Positions 53,908-62,641 of a stretch of 64,000 bases of DNA are shown here, piece after piece; within the stretch, counting starts at the first letter, position 1, and each line of letters opens with the position of its first letter. The notes beneath the pieces were generated by a model. The model was given only the letters and a program-made list of their open reading frames with translations. It did not search any database and was not told the origin of the DNA. Source of the stretch: an uncultured Alphaproteobacteria bacterium (GTDB lineage: Bacteria > Pseudomonadota > Alphaproteobacteria > HIMB59 > GCA-002718135). The position numbers and the translations under genes were made by a program. The DNA lies in NCBI GenBank assembly GCA_902577905.1, contig CACHAQ010000001.1, positions 1 to 64,000 on the forward strand, in the 5' to 3' direction.

Positions 53908-55296
53908 TTAAGTACCACAAAAAGTTTCAAAAACTTTTTCACTTTCTAAAGGTGGGGTAATATACTTTTTATTTTCTATTTTCTCGTAAGGATTTTTCAG
54001 TATTTTATCGAAATCATATAATTGATCATAATTATTGCTGTACACTTCATTAATTATTTCTTCTATAATATGATTCCTAGGTATAATTTGAGGATTAACA
54101 TTTTTAAATTTTCTTAATTTATTATTTTTATATTTTTCTTCCCAATTTTTAAAAATCTTTTTATCAAGAGTATTATTTTCTAAATCTAAAAATGTATTTG
54201 TATAATCAAGTTTATAAATATGCATCAAATCTAAAAATTCTTTAACAATTTCTTCGTTATTATTATTAGTATTTAAATTTAATTTCATAGACATCATTGT
54301 TAACCAAGATTGATCAAACAATTTTTTATATTTATTTAATATATCTTCGATTTTTTTAATTGCTGTTTTTTCATTTGAATCAATTAAATGAAGAAAAGTT
54401 TCGGCAAATCTTGCTAAATTCCATAATGTTATTTTTGATTGATTTTCAAATGAATATCTTCCCATTTTATCAATTGAGCTAAAAACTTTTTTTGGATTAT
54501 ATTCATCCAAATATGCTGCTGGACCATAATCTATTGTTTCACCTGATAAAGACATGTTATCGGTATTCATAACACCATGAATAAAACCAACTCTCATCCA
54601 ATCTATGACCAACTTAATTTGCAAATCACAAATTGTTTCATAAAATTTTAAATACTTATCATTACTATTATCTATTTCAGGATACAGCCTTGAAATTGTA
54701 TAAGATATAAAGTTTTGAAATTCATCTCTATTTTTTAAAAGACTTCCAAACTGAAAAGTCCCAACTCTAATATGTGATTTTGCTACTCTAATTAAAATTG
54801 CACCTGGCTCTAATCTATCACGCAATACATTTTCCCCTGTAGTAATAACTGCAAGTGCTCTGGTTGATGATATACCAAGATTATGCATAGCCTCACTTAA
54901 TATATATTCCCTTATCATTGGACCTAAGGCAGCTTTTCCATCTCCATTTCTAGAGTAGGGTGTTTGACCTGACCCTTTTAACTGTATATCTACTCTTTGT
55001 TTATTATTAGTAATATGTTCACCAATAATTACAGCTCTGCCATCACCTAAAATTGTAAAATTTCCAAATTGATGTCCAGCATAAGCTTGTGAAAAGTAAT
55101 TTTTATCTAATTTATTTTTTCCCAAAAGAATATTACACTTTTCATCATCATCATATTTACTAAAATCTAAATTTAAGTCACTTGCAAGATCACTATTAAA
55201 CAAAACTAATTTTTTATTACTAAAATTTTCTGGATTAACTTTACTATAAAAAATACTAGGTAATTTCGTGTAACTATCTTGAAAATTCCAAACCAT
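53908..55296 (-). CDS. selO: SelO-type protein AMPylase
   Basis: A 462-residue pseudokinase-fold enzyme that transfers AMP to proteins and is linked to redox control. Landmarks are YAGHQFGNFTILGDGRA, DIQLKGSGQTPYSR, GDGKAALGPMIREYI, GFIHGVMNTDNMS and DYGPAAYLD. It ends FCGT, matching the C-terminal redox Cys position (selenocysteine in animals). The length fits bacterial YdiU. The ATG is 70 bases from the divergent oxygenase gene. Confidence 0.95.
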   Translation of the reverse strand: MVWNFQDSYTKLPSIFYSKVNPENFSNKKLVLFNSDLASDLNLDFSKYDDDEKCNILLGKNKLDKNYFSQAYAGHQFGNFTILGDGRAVIIGEHITNNKQRVDIQLKGSGQTPYSRNGDGKAALGPMIREYILSEAMHNLGISSTRALAVITTGENVLRDRLEPGAILIRVAKSHIRVGTFQFGSLLKNRDEFQNFISYTISRLYPEIDNSNDKYLKFYETICDLQIKLVIDWMRVGFIHGVMNTDNMSLSGETIDYGPAAYLDEYNPKKVFSSIDKMGRYSFENQSKITLWNLARFAETFLHLIDSNEKTAIKKIEDILNKYKKLFDQSWLTMMSMKLNLNTNNNNEEIVKEFLDLMHIYKLDYTNTFLDLENNTLDKKIFKNWEEKYKNNKLRKFKNVNPQIIPRNHIIEEIINEVYSNNYDQLYDFDKILKNPYEKIENKKYITPPLESEKVFETFCGT

Positions 55297-55366
55297 TTTG
55301 AATAAATATATATAAATTTTTTAAATTTAACATCTACAACTTTAGTATATAAGTATTAAGTCAGCA

Positions 55367-56149
55367 ATGAATACCATAATTGATATAGTTAATCATTCAA
55401 AACATCCAATAGATAGCGATGAATATATTCAATATTGCAATGATGAAATTAAAAAAAATTCTATACTAATATTAAATAATTTTTTAACAGATGACTGCTT
55501 AAGTGAATTAATTACTGAAGCTCATGAATTACAAGATCAAGCTTTCTATTGTTCTCAAAATCATACTATCTTACTTAATAAACAAAATAAATTAAGTGAT
55601 TTGAATGATCCATTAAATATAGAGGTAGTAAGTGATAAAGGTTGTGTTCCTCATGATTTGTTAAATCAGCAATCTAAATTAAATATTTTATATCAATCAA
55701 ACATTTTTAAAAATTTTTTAAAAGGTGTCTTAAATTTAAAAGATATTTATCCATACAGTGATACCTTATCTTCCATAAATTATAATTATTATCAAAAATC
55801 ACAACAGTTAGGGTGGCATTTTGATAATGCGTCATTCGCTATTACTTTAATGATACAATCATCAGATGAAGGTGGTGAATTTGAATATGTTAGTAAAGGA
55901 AGAAATTTTTCAGAAAACTATATCGATAAATCATATATTAAAAATATTTTACATAGAAAAACTTTACCACAAAAACTAGATGTTGATGCCGGCACTCTTA
56001 TATTGTTTTACGGTAGAAACTATTTGCATCGTGTAACACCAGTAGAGTCAGAAAAACCAAGAATATTAGTAACGCTAAATTATAATGAAGAAGAGGGTAC
56101 AATGCTCTCAGAAAATGCAAGATTAACTTTTTTTGGTAGAATTAACTAA
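55367..56149 (+). CDS. Fe(II)/2-oxoglutarate oxygenase, BesD/HalD-like amino-acid hydroxylase branch
   Basis: A 260-residue oxygenase. The iron triad is H151-x-D153 (LGWHFDNASF) and H221 (YLHRVTPV), with R232 (KPRILVTLNY) for 2-oxoglutarate. The run ITLMIQSSDEGGEFEYV and the ending MLSENARLTFFGR resemble the BesD/HalD family of free-amino-acid halogenases and hydroxylases. Because the Asp is present rather than Gly, hydroxylation, not halogenation, is expected. The substrate is unknown. It ends against the TupA-like gene with a four-base convergent overlap (CTAA). Confidence 0.8.
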   Translation: MNTIIDIVNHSKHPIDSDEYIQYCNDEIKKNSILILNNFLTDDCLSELITEAHELQDQAFYCSQNHTILLNKQNKLSDLNDPLNIEVVSDKGCVPHDLLNQQSKLNILYQSNIFKNFLKGVLNLKDIYPYSDTLSSINYNYYQKSQQLGWHFDNASFAITLMIQSSDEGGEFEYVSKGRNFSENYIDKSYIKNILHRKTLPQKLDVDAGTLILFYGRNYLHRVTPVESEKPRILVTLNYNEEEGTMLSENARLTFFGRIN

Positions 56150-56937
56150 TTATGATTAAAGAAAAATAATTGTTTTCCATTTACTCGATAGTTATTAATC
56201 AATTTTTTTGCTTCTTCCGATGTAATCCAATCAATATATTTTTTTGCTTCTTCAATATTTAAATTACTATTTATCTTTTTGTTTACTAAAATTATTCCAT
56301 ATTGATTAAATAATGGCGGTAAATTTTCACAGACAATTTGTAGATTTTCTTTTTTATTGAAAGCTATCCAAGTACTTCGATCACTAAGTGTGTAAGCATT
56401 CTTTTGATTAGTTATTAGTAATGTTGATCCCATTCCCTGACCTACACTAAGATACCAATTTTCTTCTAATGGTATATTTATGTTTGATAATTTCCAAAGT
56501 TCTTTTTCTTTTTTATGTGTTCCACTTTCATCACCTCTAGATACAAATAATAATTTTGATTCTTTTATTTCAATCATTTTATTTTCAATAGAAGAACATT
56601 TCTTTTTATCTTTTTTTGGTCCAATCAAGACAAAATCATTGTACATTAAATCATACCTTAGGATACCATAACCATTATTCATAAAATCTAACTCTGATTT
56701 TTTATGATGGACTAATAAAATTTCTACATTACCATCCATTGCAACCTTAATTGCCTGACCTGTTCCAAGAGATAGAGCTCTAACTTTTATATTATATTTA
56801 TTTTCAAATTCATTGTTAATATATTCTAATAAACCTGTATCGTGTGTAGAAGTTGTACTAGCTATGGTTATATACTTATTTGCTAGAGCGTTCTTAATTA
56901 AAAATATCAATATAAATATAAGTAAAATCCTAATCAT
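56146..56937 (-). CDS. TupA-like (tungstate/oxyanion) periplasmic binding protein
   Basis: A 263-residue exported binding protein with a signal peptide (about 1-19) followed by ITIASTTSTHDTGLLEYI, SLGTGQAIKVAMDGNVEILLVHH, YGILRYDLMYNDFVLIGP and SRGDESGTHKKE. These are the ligand-loop blocks of TupA-type tungstate and related oxyanion binders. The ABC permease and ATPase partners are not adjacent on either side, so they must lie elsewhere or the protein has another role. The ligand is inferred from family only. Confidence 0.85.
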   Translation of the reverse strand: MIRILLIFILIFLIKNALANKYITIASTTSTHDTGLLEYINNEFENKYNIKVRALSLGTGQAIKVAMDGNVEILLVHHKKSELDFMNNGYGILRYDLMYNDFVLIGPKKDKKKCSSIENKMIEIKESKLLFVSRGDESGTHKKEKELWKLSNINIPLEENWYLSVGQGMGSTLLITNQKNAYTLSDRSTWIAFNKKENLQIVCENLPPLFNQYGIILVNKKINSNLNIEEAKKYIDWITSEEAKKLINNYRVNGKQLFFFNHN

Positions 56938-56942
56938 AAAAC

Positions 56943-56971
56943 TTGATACATCTTATAGTACTTACTAAATA
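56943..56971 (+). promoter_or_regulatory. Possible promoter of the small gene at 56998
   Basis: TTGATA (56943-56948) and TAAATA (56966-56971) are spaced by 17 bases in the 60-base divergent gap, 26 bases before the ATG. Confidence 0.4.
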
Positions 56972-56997
56972 TATTTATATATTTTGAAAGGAAAGTT

Positions 56998-57183
56998 ATG
57001 AAAATTATTAAAGTATTAGAAAAAACTGAATTGGTAATAGTCGATTTAGAGGTAAATTTAGGTAAAGAAAAAAAAAATGGTTTAACATTATGTGTTAAAT
57101 ATAATGGTGAATATTATCCATTAAATACAGCACACGATGGAAGACCAATTTTAATGAATAAAGAGAATGTAATTAAAAATTAA
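56998..57183 (+). CDS. Small soluble protein, 61 residues, function unknown
   Basis: A 61-residue protein (starts MKIIKVLEKTELV) with a probable small beta fold and a YPLNTAHDGRPILM segment. I recognise no family. It has one of the clearest ribosome-binding sites in the window (AAAGGAAAG ending 4 bases before the ATG) and a sigma-70-like promoter just upstream, both of which argue for a real gene. Its 3' end overlaps the convergent DUF3147 gene by 11 bases. Confidence 0.6.
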   Translation: MKIIKVLEKTELVIVDLEVNLGKEKKNGLTLCVKYNGEYYPLNTAHDGRPILMNKENVIKN

Positions 57184-57520
57184 GATTAAATTTTTTAATT
57201 ATAAACATGAAAATAGCATAAGCTATTGCAGTACTAATTATTGAAATAATTAGAGAGAAAATAAAGTTTTGTTTAAATTTTAAAAGTATTGGTAAAACAA
57301 TAAAAAATACTATTGAAGGTATAGTCATAACAATTGTACTATATGAGAGATCTATAATTTTTTGATAATCTTTTGTATCCCAATATAACCAAACAAATGC
57401 TAATAATGATGTAAGTGGCAAAGAAACAATAATTGCTGCTGTCCAAGTATATTTTTTTGCAATTTCTGATACTGCAACAATAATTAACGCTGAAATAATT
57501 GTTTTTAAAAAAATATACAT
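57173..57520 (-). CDS. DUF3147-family membrane protein
   Basis: A 115-residue protein with four helices. The pattern ISALIIVAVSEIAKKY, then SLPLTSLLAFVWLYWDTKD and TIPSIVFFIVLPILLKF is that of DUF3147, a small inner-membrane family of unknown function found in many proteobacteria. The 113-base gap to the sulfatase gene could hold promoters for both directions. Confidence 0.8.
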   Translation of the reverse strand: MYIFLKTIISALIIVAVSEIAKKYTWTAAIIVSLPLTSLLAFVWLYWDTKDYQKIIDLSYSTIVMTIPSIVFFIVLPILLKFKQNFIFSLIISIISTAIAYAIFMFIIKKFNLNF

Positions 57521-57633
57521 CTTTTCACTTCATATATGTCAAATCAATAAAAATAATAGTACTCTTATTAATTTTTACAATTAAAATTATATGTTGAATT
57601 TATTTTTATTTATATTTTAAATTAGGTAAAATT

Positions 57634-59154
57634 ATGAGGACTGTTTTTTTACTTTTTGATTCTTTAAATAGAAGAATGCTTAACTCTTATGGGGGTAATT
57701 TTTTAGATACACCAAATTTTAAAAGACTTGCAGAAAAATCAATAACTTTTGATAATCATTTTATAGGCAGCATGCCTTGCATGCCGGCAAGAAGAGATTT
57801 GCAAAGTGGTAGATTAAGTTTTTTACATAGAAGCTGGGGGCCATTAGAACCATTTGATAATTCTTTCCCTGAAATACTAAGATTTAATAATATTTATACC
57901 CATTTAGTAACTGATCATAATCATTATTTTGAAGATGGAGGTGCCACTTATCATAATAGATATAATTCTTTTGATTTTATAAGAGGTCAGGAGCGAGATC
58001 CTTGGAAAGCAATGGTAGATCCTCCAATTGAAAGGTTTAAAAAAATGTATCATAAAAGTCAATCTGAGTTTAAAAATAGGGAATCTAAATATTATTTTTA
58101 CCCAATTAATAGTGAATACATCAAACAAGAAAAAGACTTTCCTTCTGTAAAATGTTTTTCATCTGGTTTAGAATTTCTTGAGACAAATAAAACTGCAAAG
58201 GATTGGTTTTTACAGATTGAAACATTTGATCCTCATGAACCTTTTTTTGCTCCAAAAAGATTTAGAGAAAAATTTAAGACTAATTATGTAGGCCCAAGGT
58301 TAGATTGGCCTCAATATGATAAAGTAAAAGAGTCTTCAGATGAAGTTGCAGAATTAAAAGCTAACTATTTAGCTTTGATCAGTTTATGTGATTTTCTACT
58401 TGGTTCTATCTTAGATTATTTCGATCAAAATAATTTATGGGATGACACAACACTTGTACTCACAACTGATCATGGCTTCATGCTTGGTGAACATAATTGG
58501 TGGGCAAAAAATAGAATGCCATTATATAATGAGATTTCACATATACCTCTATTTATATATCATCCTGATTATAAAAAAAATATTGGTCAAAGAAGATCTG
58601 TTGTCACACAAAATATTGACTTAATGCCAACATTTCTGGAAAATCATAAAATTAAAATTCCAAAAGAAGTTCAAGGAAAATCCTTATTGAATTTTTTAGA
58701 AAAAGAAGAAAAAACTAATTATTCTGCTTTATTTGGATATTGGGGTGGTGGAGTAAATATAACAGATGGAAGTTATACTTATTTCAATTATCCTAAATAT
58801 ATGAACAGAGCTGATTCTTATCAGTATACGTTAATGCCTACACATTTAAGACAATTTTTTACTCTTAATGAATTAAAAACAGCTAAAATGGAAAAACCTT
58901 TTAGTTTTACTAAAGGAGTTCCTGTTATGAAAATACAAAATGATGATATAGGTCCATCGATTGGAAATGATGATGGTCTTGAAAAAGGTTTCGTTGATAC
59001 AGATTCAGCTTTATATGATATCAAAAATGATCCAGGCCAAATAAATAAAATAGAAGATAGAGATATTATAAAAAAAATGAACAACTTAATTTTTGATAAA
59101 ATGACAGAAAATGATGCACCAAAAGAAGTGATTAGTCGTTTTTTTAAAAATTGA
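57634..59154 (+). CDS. Sulfatase (alkaline-phosphatase superfamily)
   Basis: A 506-residue protein. C49-M-P-A-R53 in GSMPCMPARRD is the CxPxR motif whose Cys becomes formylglycine; D9 (LLFDS) and TTDHGFMLGEH supply metal ligands. No signal peptide is seen, so it is probably cytoplasmic and acts on a small imported sulfate ester or phosphonate. No formylglycine-generating enzyme is in the window. It converges with an EamA transporter gene after one base; that transporter could carry its substrate or product. Confidence 0.9.
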   Translation: MRTVFLLFDSLNRRMLNSYGGNFLDTPNFKRLAEKSITFDNHFIGSMPCMPARRDLQSGRLSFLHRSWGPLEPFDNSFPEILRFNNIYTHLVTDHNHYFEDGGATYHNRYNSFDFIRGQERDPWKAMVDPPIERFKKMYHKSQSEFKNRESKYYFYPINSEYIKQEKDFPSVKCFSSGLEFLETNKTAKDWFLQIETFDPHEPFFAPKRFREKFKTNYVGPRLDWPQYDKVKESSDEVAELKANYLALISLCDFLLGSILDYFDQNNLWDDTTLVLTTDHGFMLGEHNWWAKNRMPLYNEISHIPLFIYHPDYKKNIGQRRSVVTQNIDLMPTFLENHKIKIPKEVQGKSLLNFLEKEEKTNYSALFGYWGGGVNITDGSYTYFNYPKYMNRADSYQYTLMPTHLRQFFTLNELKTAKMEKPFSFTKGVPVMKIQNDDIGPSIGNDDGLEKGFVDTDSALYDIKNDPGQINKIEDRDIIKKMNNLIFDKMTENDAPKEVISRFFKN

Positions 59155-59155
59155 C

Positions 59156-60004
59156 TTACTTTCTTGTAGCTATATATACTCCGAAAGTACAAATAAATAA
59201 TCCTATTATATCAATCAAATATAGATTTTCTCCTAGCACTAAATAAGCCATTACAGCTGTTGTGGGGGGTATTAAAAAAAATAGATTTGATGTTTTACTT
59301 GCTGTCCCAGTCTTAATTAAATACATTAGAATTGCATATGCACCAAAAGATACCATAATTATTTGCCACCCCATTGATAAAATAAATCTTTTATCAAAAT
59401 TTATAAATGAAACTTCAAATAGAAAGGATGCAATGATTAAAAAAAATGTTGCAGCAATTGCTTGATAAAAATTATTTACTGATAATGTAATTTCACTTGT
59501 AAATTTCTTTTGCCATATTGTTGCAGTAGTTGTGCCAAGTAGAGCTACTATTGAAGCGATTACTCCTAAAAATGGAATGGTTTTACCAATATCGTAACCA
59601 ATGACTAATACTGTTCCAATAAATCCAAGTGTTATTCCTATCCATTGAACTAGTGTTACTCTCTCTTTTAGTATCGGTCCGCTAAAAATATTTGTTAGAA
59701 TAGGTTGTAAACCAACTATTAAAGCAGATAATGTAGCTGATAAACCAATTGAATATGAAAAAAACACACCACCGAGATAAAAACCATGAAAAAGAACCCC
59801 TGTTATTGATGCCTGTAAAATTAATTTATAATTAACTAAAATTTTTTCTCTGAAGAAAAAAGAAAATAATAAAAAAAAAATAGAAACGATTAAAAATCTA
59901 AATGATAATGCAGCAAATGGACTTGCTGACTGAACTATAAATTGACCACTGATAAATGCTGAACTCCAGAAAAAAACAAAAAGATAAGGAAAATATAAAT
60001 TCAT
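59156..60004 (-). CDS. EamA-family (DMT) transporter
   Basis: A 282-residue protein with about ten helices in two EamA repeats. Markers are FFWSSAFISGQFIVQSASPFAALSFR near the start (residues about 11-36), GLQPILTNIFSGPILKERVT at the end of repeat one and MAYLVLGENLYLIDIIG in repeat two. The substrate is unknown. It is the first of three EamA genes within about 3 kb. Confidence 0.88.
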   Translation of the reverse strand: MNLYFPYLFVFFWSSAFISGQFIVQSASPFAALSFRFLIVSIFFLLFSFFFREKILVNYKLILQASITGVLFHGFYLGGVFFSYSIGLSATLSALIVGLQPILTNIFSGPILKERVTLVQWIGITLGFIGTVLVIGYDIGKTIPFLGVIASIVALLGTTTATIWQKKFTSEITLSVNNFYQAIAATFFLIIASFLFEVSFINFDKRFILSMGWQIIMVSFGAYAILMYLIKTGTASKTSNLFFLIPPTTAVMAYLVLGENLYLIDIIGLFICTFGVYIATRK

Positions 60005-60062
60005 AACAAAAGTATATTATTATACATCTATAAGTGATAAGAAAATTTCTCTATAGTTTTTT

Positions 60063-60458
60063 ATGCAAAAAGATATAAATTTTCATTGCCCAAACTGTAA
60101 ATCCAATAAATATAAATCTAAAACAACAATGGGGAAAAAATATAATGAAGGACCATATAAAGATGTTGTTGCAGAAATACAATGTTCTACATGCTTTATG
60201 GATATTCCAACAAATATATCTGAAAATATTAATATAAAAAATTTAGATAAATTTCACAAATTATGGATTAATATTTATAAACCAGCTCATAAGTTAGATG
60301 CTCCAAAATGCTCAAGATGTTATCGTTTTTATTGGGAAATTGAAAAATATTTGTATGAAAAAAATATTCAATCAAAAGATATTTTTTATCAAACATATAA
60401 TCCTCAAAAAGGAGTAGGTAACTTAGTTTGCAAAATTTGTGATCCTGATGCCTTTTAA
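60063..60458 (+). CDS. Protein with four CxxC pairs, probable zinc ribbon, function unknown
   Basis: A 131-residue soluble protein with four Cys pairs: CPNC (near residue 10), CSTC, CSRC and CKIC close to the C-terminus. The pairs could form two zinc ribbons. The middle region is aromatic-rich (FHKLWINIY, FYWEIEKYLYEK). I recognise no family. It begins 59 bases from a divergent EamA gene and lies 8 bases before another, so co-expression with that transporter is likely. Confidence 0.65.
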   Translation: MQKDINFHCPNCKSNKYKSKTTMGKKYNEGPYKDVVAEIQCSTCFMDIPTNISENINIKNLDKFHKLWINIYKPAHKLDAPKCSRCYRFYWEIEKYLYEKNIQSKDIFYQTYNPQKGVGNLVCKICDPDAF

Positions 60459-60466
60459 TTAAATTA

Positions 60467-61309
60467 ATGCTAGCTTATATCCTTAATATATCCGGTTGGC
60501 TTTTATTACCTTTTATGGACGGTATAGCTAAATACCTATCTTCTGAAATGCATTTTATTCAAATTATTTGGGGTAGATATTTTTTTATGATTTTAGTAAG
60601 TTTTCCTTTAGCTTTAATTTTTTTTAGAAAAGAAATTAAGTTTCCTAAAAATATTTCAGTACAGCTATTTAGGGGATTTTTTTTATTCCTCTCAACTGTT
60701 TTTTTCTTTTATGCAATTTCAATTATATCTTTGGCTCAAGCTTTAACTCTTGCTTTTGTTTCTCCAATAATAGTAACAATTTTATCAATATTTTATTTAA
60801 AAGAAAAAGTAGGTATTCATCGTTGGTCTGCAGTTATCATTGGTTTTATTGGTGTTTTAATAATCATAAGACCAGGATATTTAGAAATCAATTTTGCTTC
60901 TATTTCAGCTATTGGTGCAGGAACAGCTTATGCATTTTATATAATATACACACGTAAGTTATCATTTATTGATAGTCCTGTAGTTACATTGCTTTTTACC
61001 GGTGTTGTAGGCTGTATATTAATTTCATTAATTTTACCTTATTATTGGACAAATATAGATTTGAGACAATTACTATTATTAATTTTGCTAGCTTCTATTG
61101 GAGCTCTAGCACATTTTTTAATTATTTTATCTTTAAGGCTTGGTGAGGCTTCTAAATTAGCACCTTTGGGTTATTTTGAAATATCTACAAATATATTAGT
61201 TGGTTATATTTTTTTTGGTGATCTGCCAGATATTTGGATTTATTTAGGCTTATCATTAATAGTATTTAGCGGTATTTATATTTTCATTAGAGAGAATAAA
61301 AAAACTTAA
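60467..61309 (+). CDS. EamA-family (DMT) transporter
   Basis: A 280-residue ten-helix protein. The first EamA repeat has WGRYFFMILV, TLAFVSPIIVTILSIFYLKEKVGIHRW, and the second ends VGYIFFGDLPDIWIYLG. The KEKVGIHRWSAVIIGFIGVL segment closely parallels that of the transporter at 19463 (GEKVGIRRWCAVIIGFLGVL), suggesting these two are paralogues. The substrate is unknown. It is 8 bases downstream of the CxxC protein gene. Confidence 0.88.
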   Translation: MLAYILNISGWLLLPFMDGIAKYLSSEMHFIQIIWGRYFFMILVSFPLALIFFRKEIKFPKNISVQLFRGFFLFLSTVFFFYAISIISLAQALTLAFVSPIIVTILSIFYLKEKVGIHRWSAVIIGFIGVLIIIRPGYLEINFASISAIGAGTAYAFYIIYTRKLSFIDSPVVTLLFTGVVGCILISLILPYYWTNIDLRQLLLLILLASIGALAHFLIILSLRLGEASKLAPLGYFEISTNILVGYIFFGDLPDIWIYLGLSLIVFSGIYIFIRENKKT

Positions 61310-61310
61310 A

Positions 61311-62165
61311 TTAATTTGATTTTCTAGTTGTTTGATAAATAAATATAGCAACTGATCCTAGTAACAAAATACCACCAATTATTGTATTCAATGGAGGAAC
61401 TTCTTTAATAACAAACCAAACCCATGTTGTTCCTAAAACACTTTCAAGTAAAAAAATTAAAGCTACTTCATGTGCAGGAGCAAATTTAGGAGAAATCGTC
61501 ATAATCATAAATGGTATTGGCAAAATTATTAAGCACATAATTATAATTAAAATAAATTGATCATTATTTAAATTAAAATTGATACCAAATGGAAGAGCAT
61601 AAATTGCTGAAATTAAGCATCCCAATAAACAAGCTGGTACTAAATCTTTATTTTTAAATAACCTTACAAGAACCATACTAAAACCCATACCTATGGCTAC
61701 AACAAGAGCCATTAAATCTCCGTATAAACCAGTAGTTGTAAAGCTTCCTACACCAATTATTATCATCGCTAACATTGCTATTAAGATTACTATCCACGTA
61801 AAAAGACTAGGTATTTCTTTAAGTATGAAAACTGAAAATAAAGCTGCAAAAATTGGTGCGGAAGCAATTAATACTAGTGTATTTGCTACAGCAGTATTCT
61901 GAATTGAATATACAAAACAAATATGAGTTATAGCATAAAGAATAGCATATATTATTCCTGGTACACCAATCAGATAAAATGATTTAACAAATGCTTCTTG
62001 GTATGTATAAATAAGAAAAATAAATATTGTTACAATTGGTAAAGCGCTTCTATAAAATATTAAACTAAAATCATCTAAATCTACTAATCTAATTAATAAA
62101 CTGTCAGGGCTAAGAATTAAAACTCCAATAAATGATAATATAAGACCTTTATTTCTAGTTTTCAT
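61311..62165 (-). CDS. EamA-family (DMT) transporter
   Basis: A 284-residue ten-helix protein. SFIGVLILSPDSLLIRLVDL opens it, repeat one has ASAPIFAALFSVFILKEIPS and repeat two LLESVLGTTWVWFVIKEVPP, both with the acidic turn. It is less similar by eye to the other EamA proteins here. It converges with the previous transporter gene after one base. Confidence 0.88.
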   Translation of the reverse strand: MKTRNKGLILSFIGVLILSPDSLLIRLVDLDDFSLIFYRSALPIVTIFIFLIYTYQEAFVKSFYLIGVPGIIYAILYAITHICFVYSIQNTAVANTLVLIASAPIFAALFSVFILKEIPSLFTWIVILIAMLAMIIIGVGSFTTTGLYGDLMALVVAIGMGFSMVLVRLFKNKDLVPACLLGCLISAIYALPFGINFNLNNDQFILIIIMCLIILPIPFMIMTISPKFAPAHEVALIFLLESVLGTTWVWFVIKEVPPLNTIIGGILLLGSVAIFIYQTTRKSN

Positions 62166-62233
62166 AAATATTTGAAAATAAATAGATAAATAATATATCT
62201 ATCAGTATCATACTTTAAATCACACTTGTTTTT

Positions 62234-62641
62234 ATGAAAAAACTACTTTTTTTATGTTTAATTTTTGTATCATTAAATACTAAAGCCATAGATTCTAATA
62301 AATTAATAAATCTTAATGATTTAAATATCCTTTTTGAATTTCAAAAAAATGATTGGAATGAAAATGTTCTTTTTCTTATAAAAAAAAATTCATTTGCTAA
62401 AGTGGATAATGAATCTGATACGTTTAAGTTAAAAGTAATATTTAAAGATGGTGAAATAATTACAATGCCAATATTTTCTAATAACATCGTTAAAAAAATT
62501 AGGTTTGAATATATTTATTTTGATCATAAAAAAGAAAATTTAAAAATTATAAAGGATCATTTTAATTCGTTTAAAAATTATTGCTTTGAATATCTCTATA
62601 ATGATAAGTCTATACAAGCAGTTATTTCTAAATGTAATTAG
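62234..62641 (+). CDS. Exported protein of unknown function
   Basis: A 135-residue protein with a clear signal peptide (MKKLLFLCLIFVSLNTKA, cleavage near residue 18), so probably periplasmic. The mature part is rich in Asn, Lys, Phe and Tyr and contains two Cys late (YCFEYL, SKCN) that could pair. No family recognised. It overlaps the convergent HDAC-like gene by 14 bases. Confidence 0.6.
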   Translation: MKKLLFLCLIFVSLNTKAIDSNKLINLNDLNILFEFQKNDWNENVLFLIKKNSFAKVDNESDTFKLKVIFKDGEIITMPIFSNNIVKKIRFEYIYFDHKKENLKIIKDHFNSFKNYCFEYLYNDKSIQAVISKCN

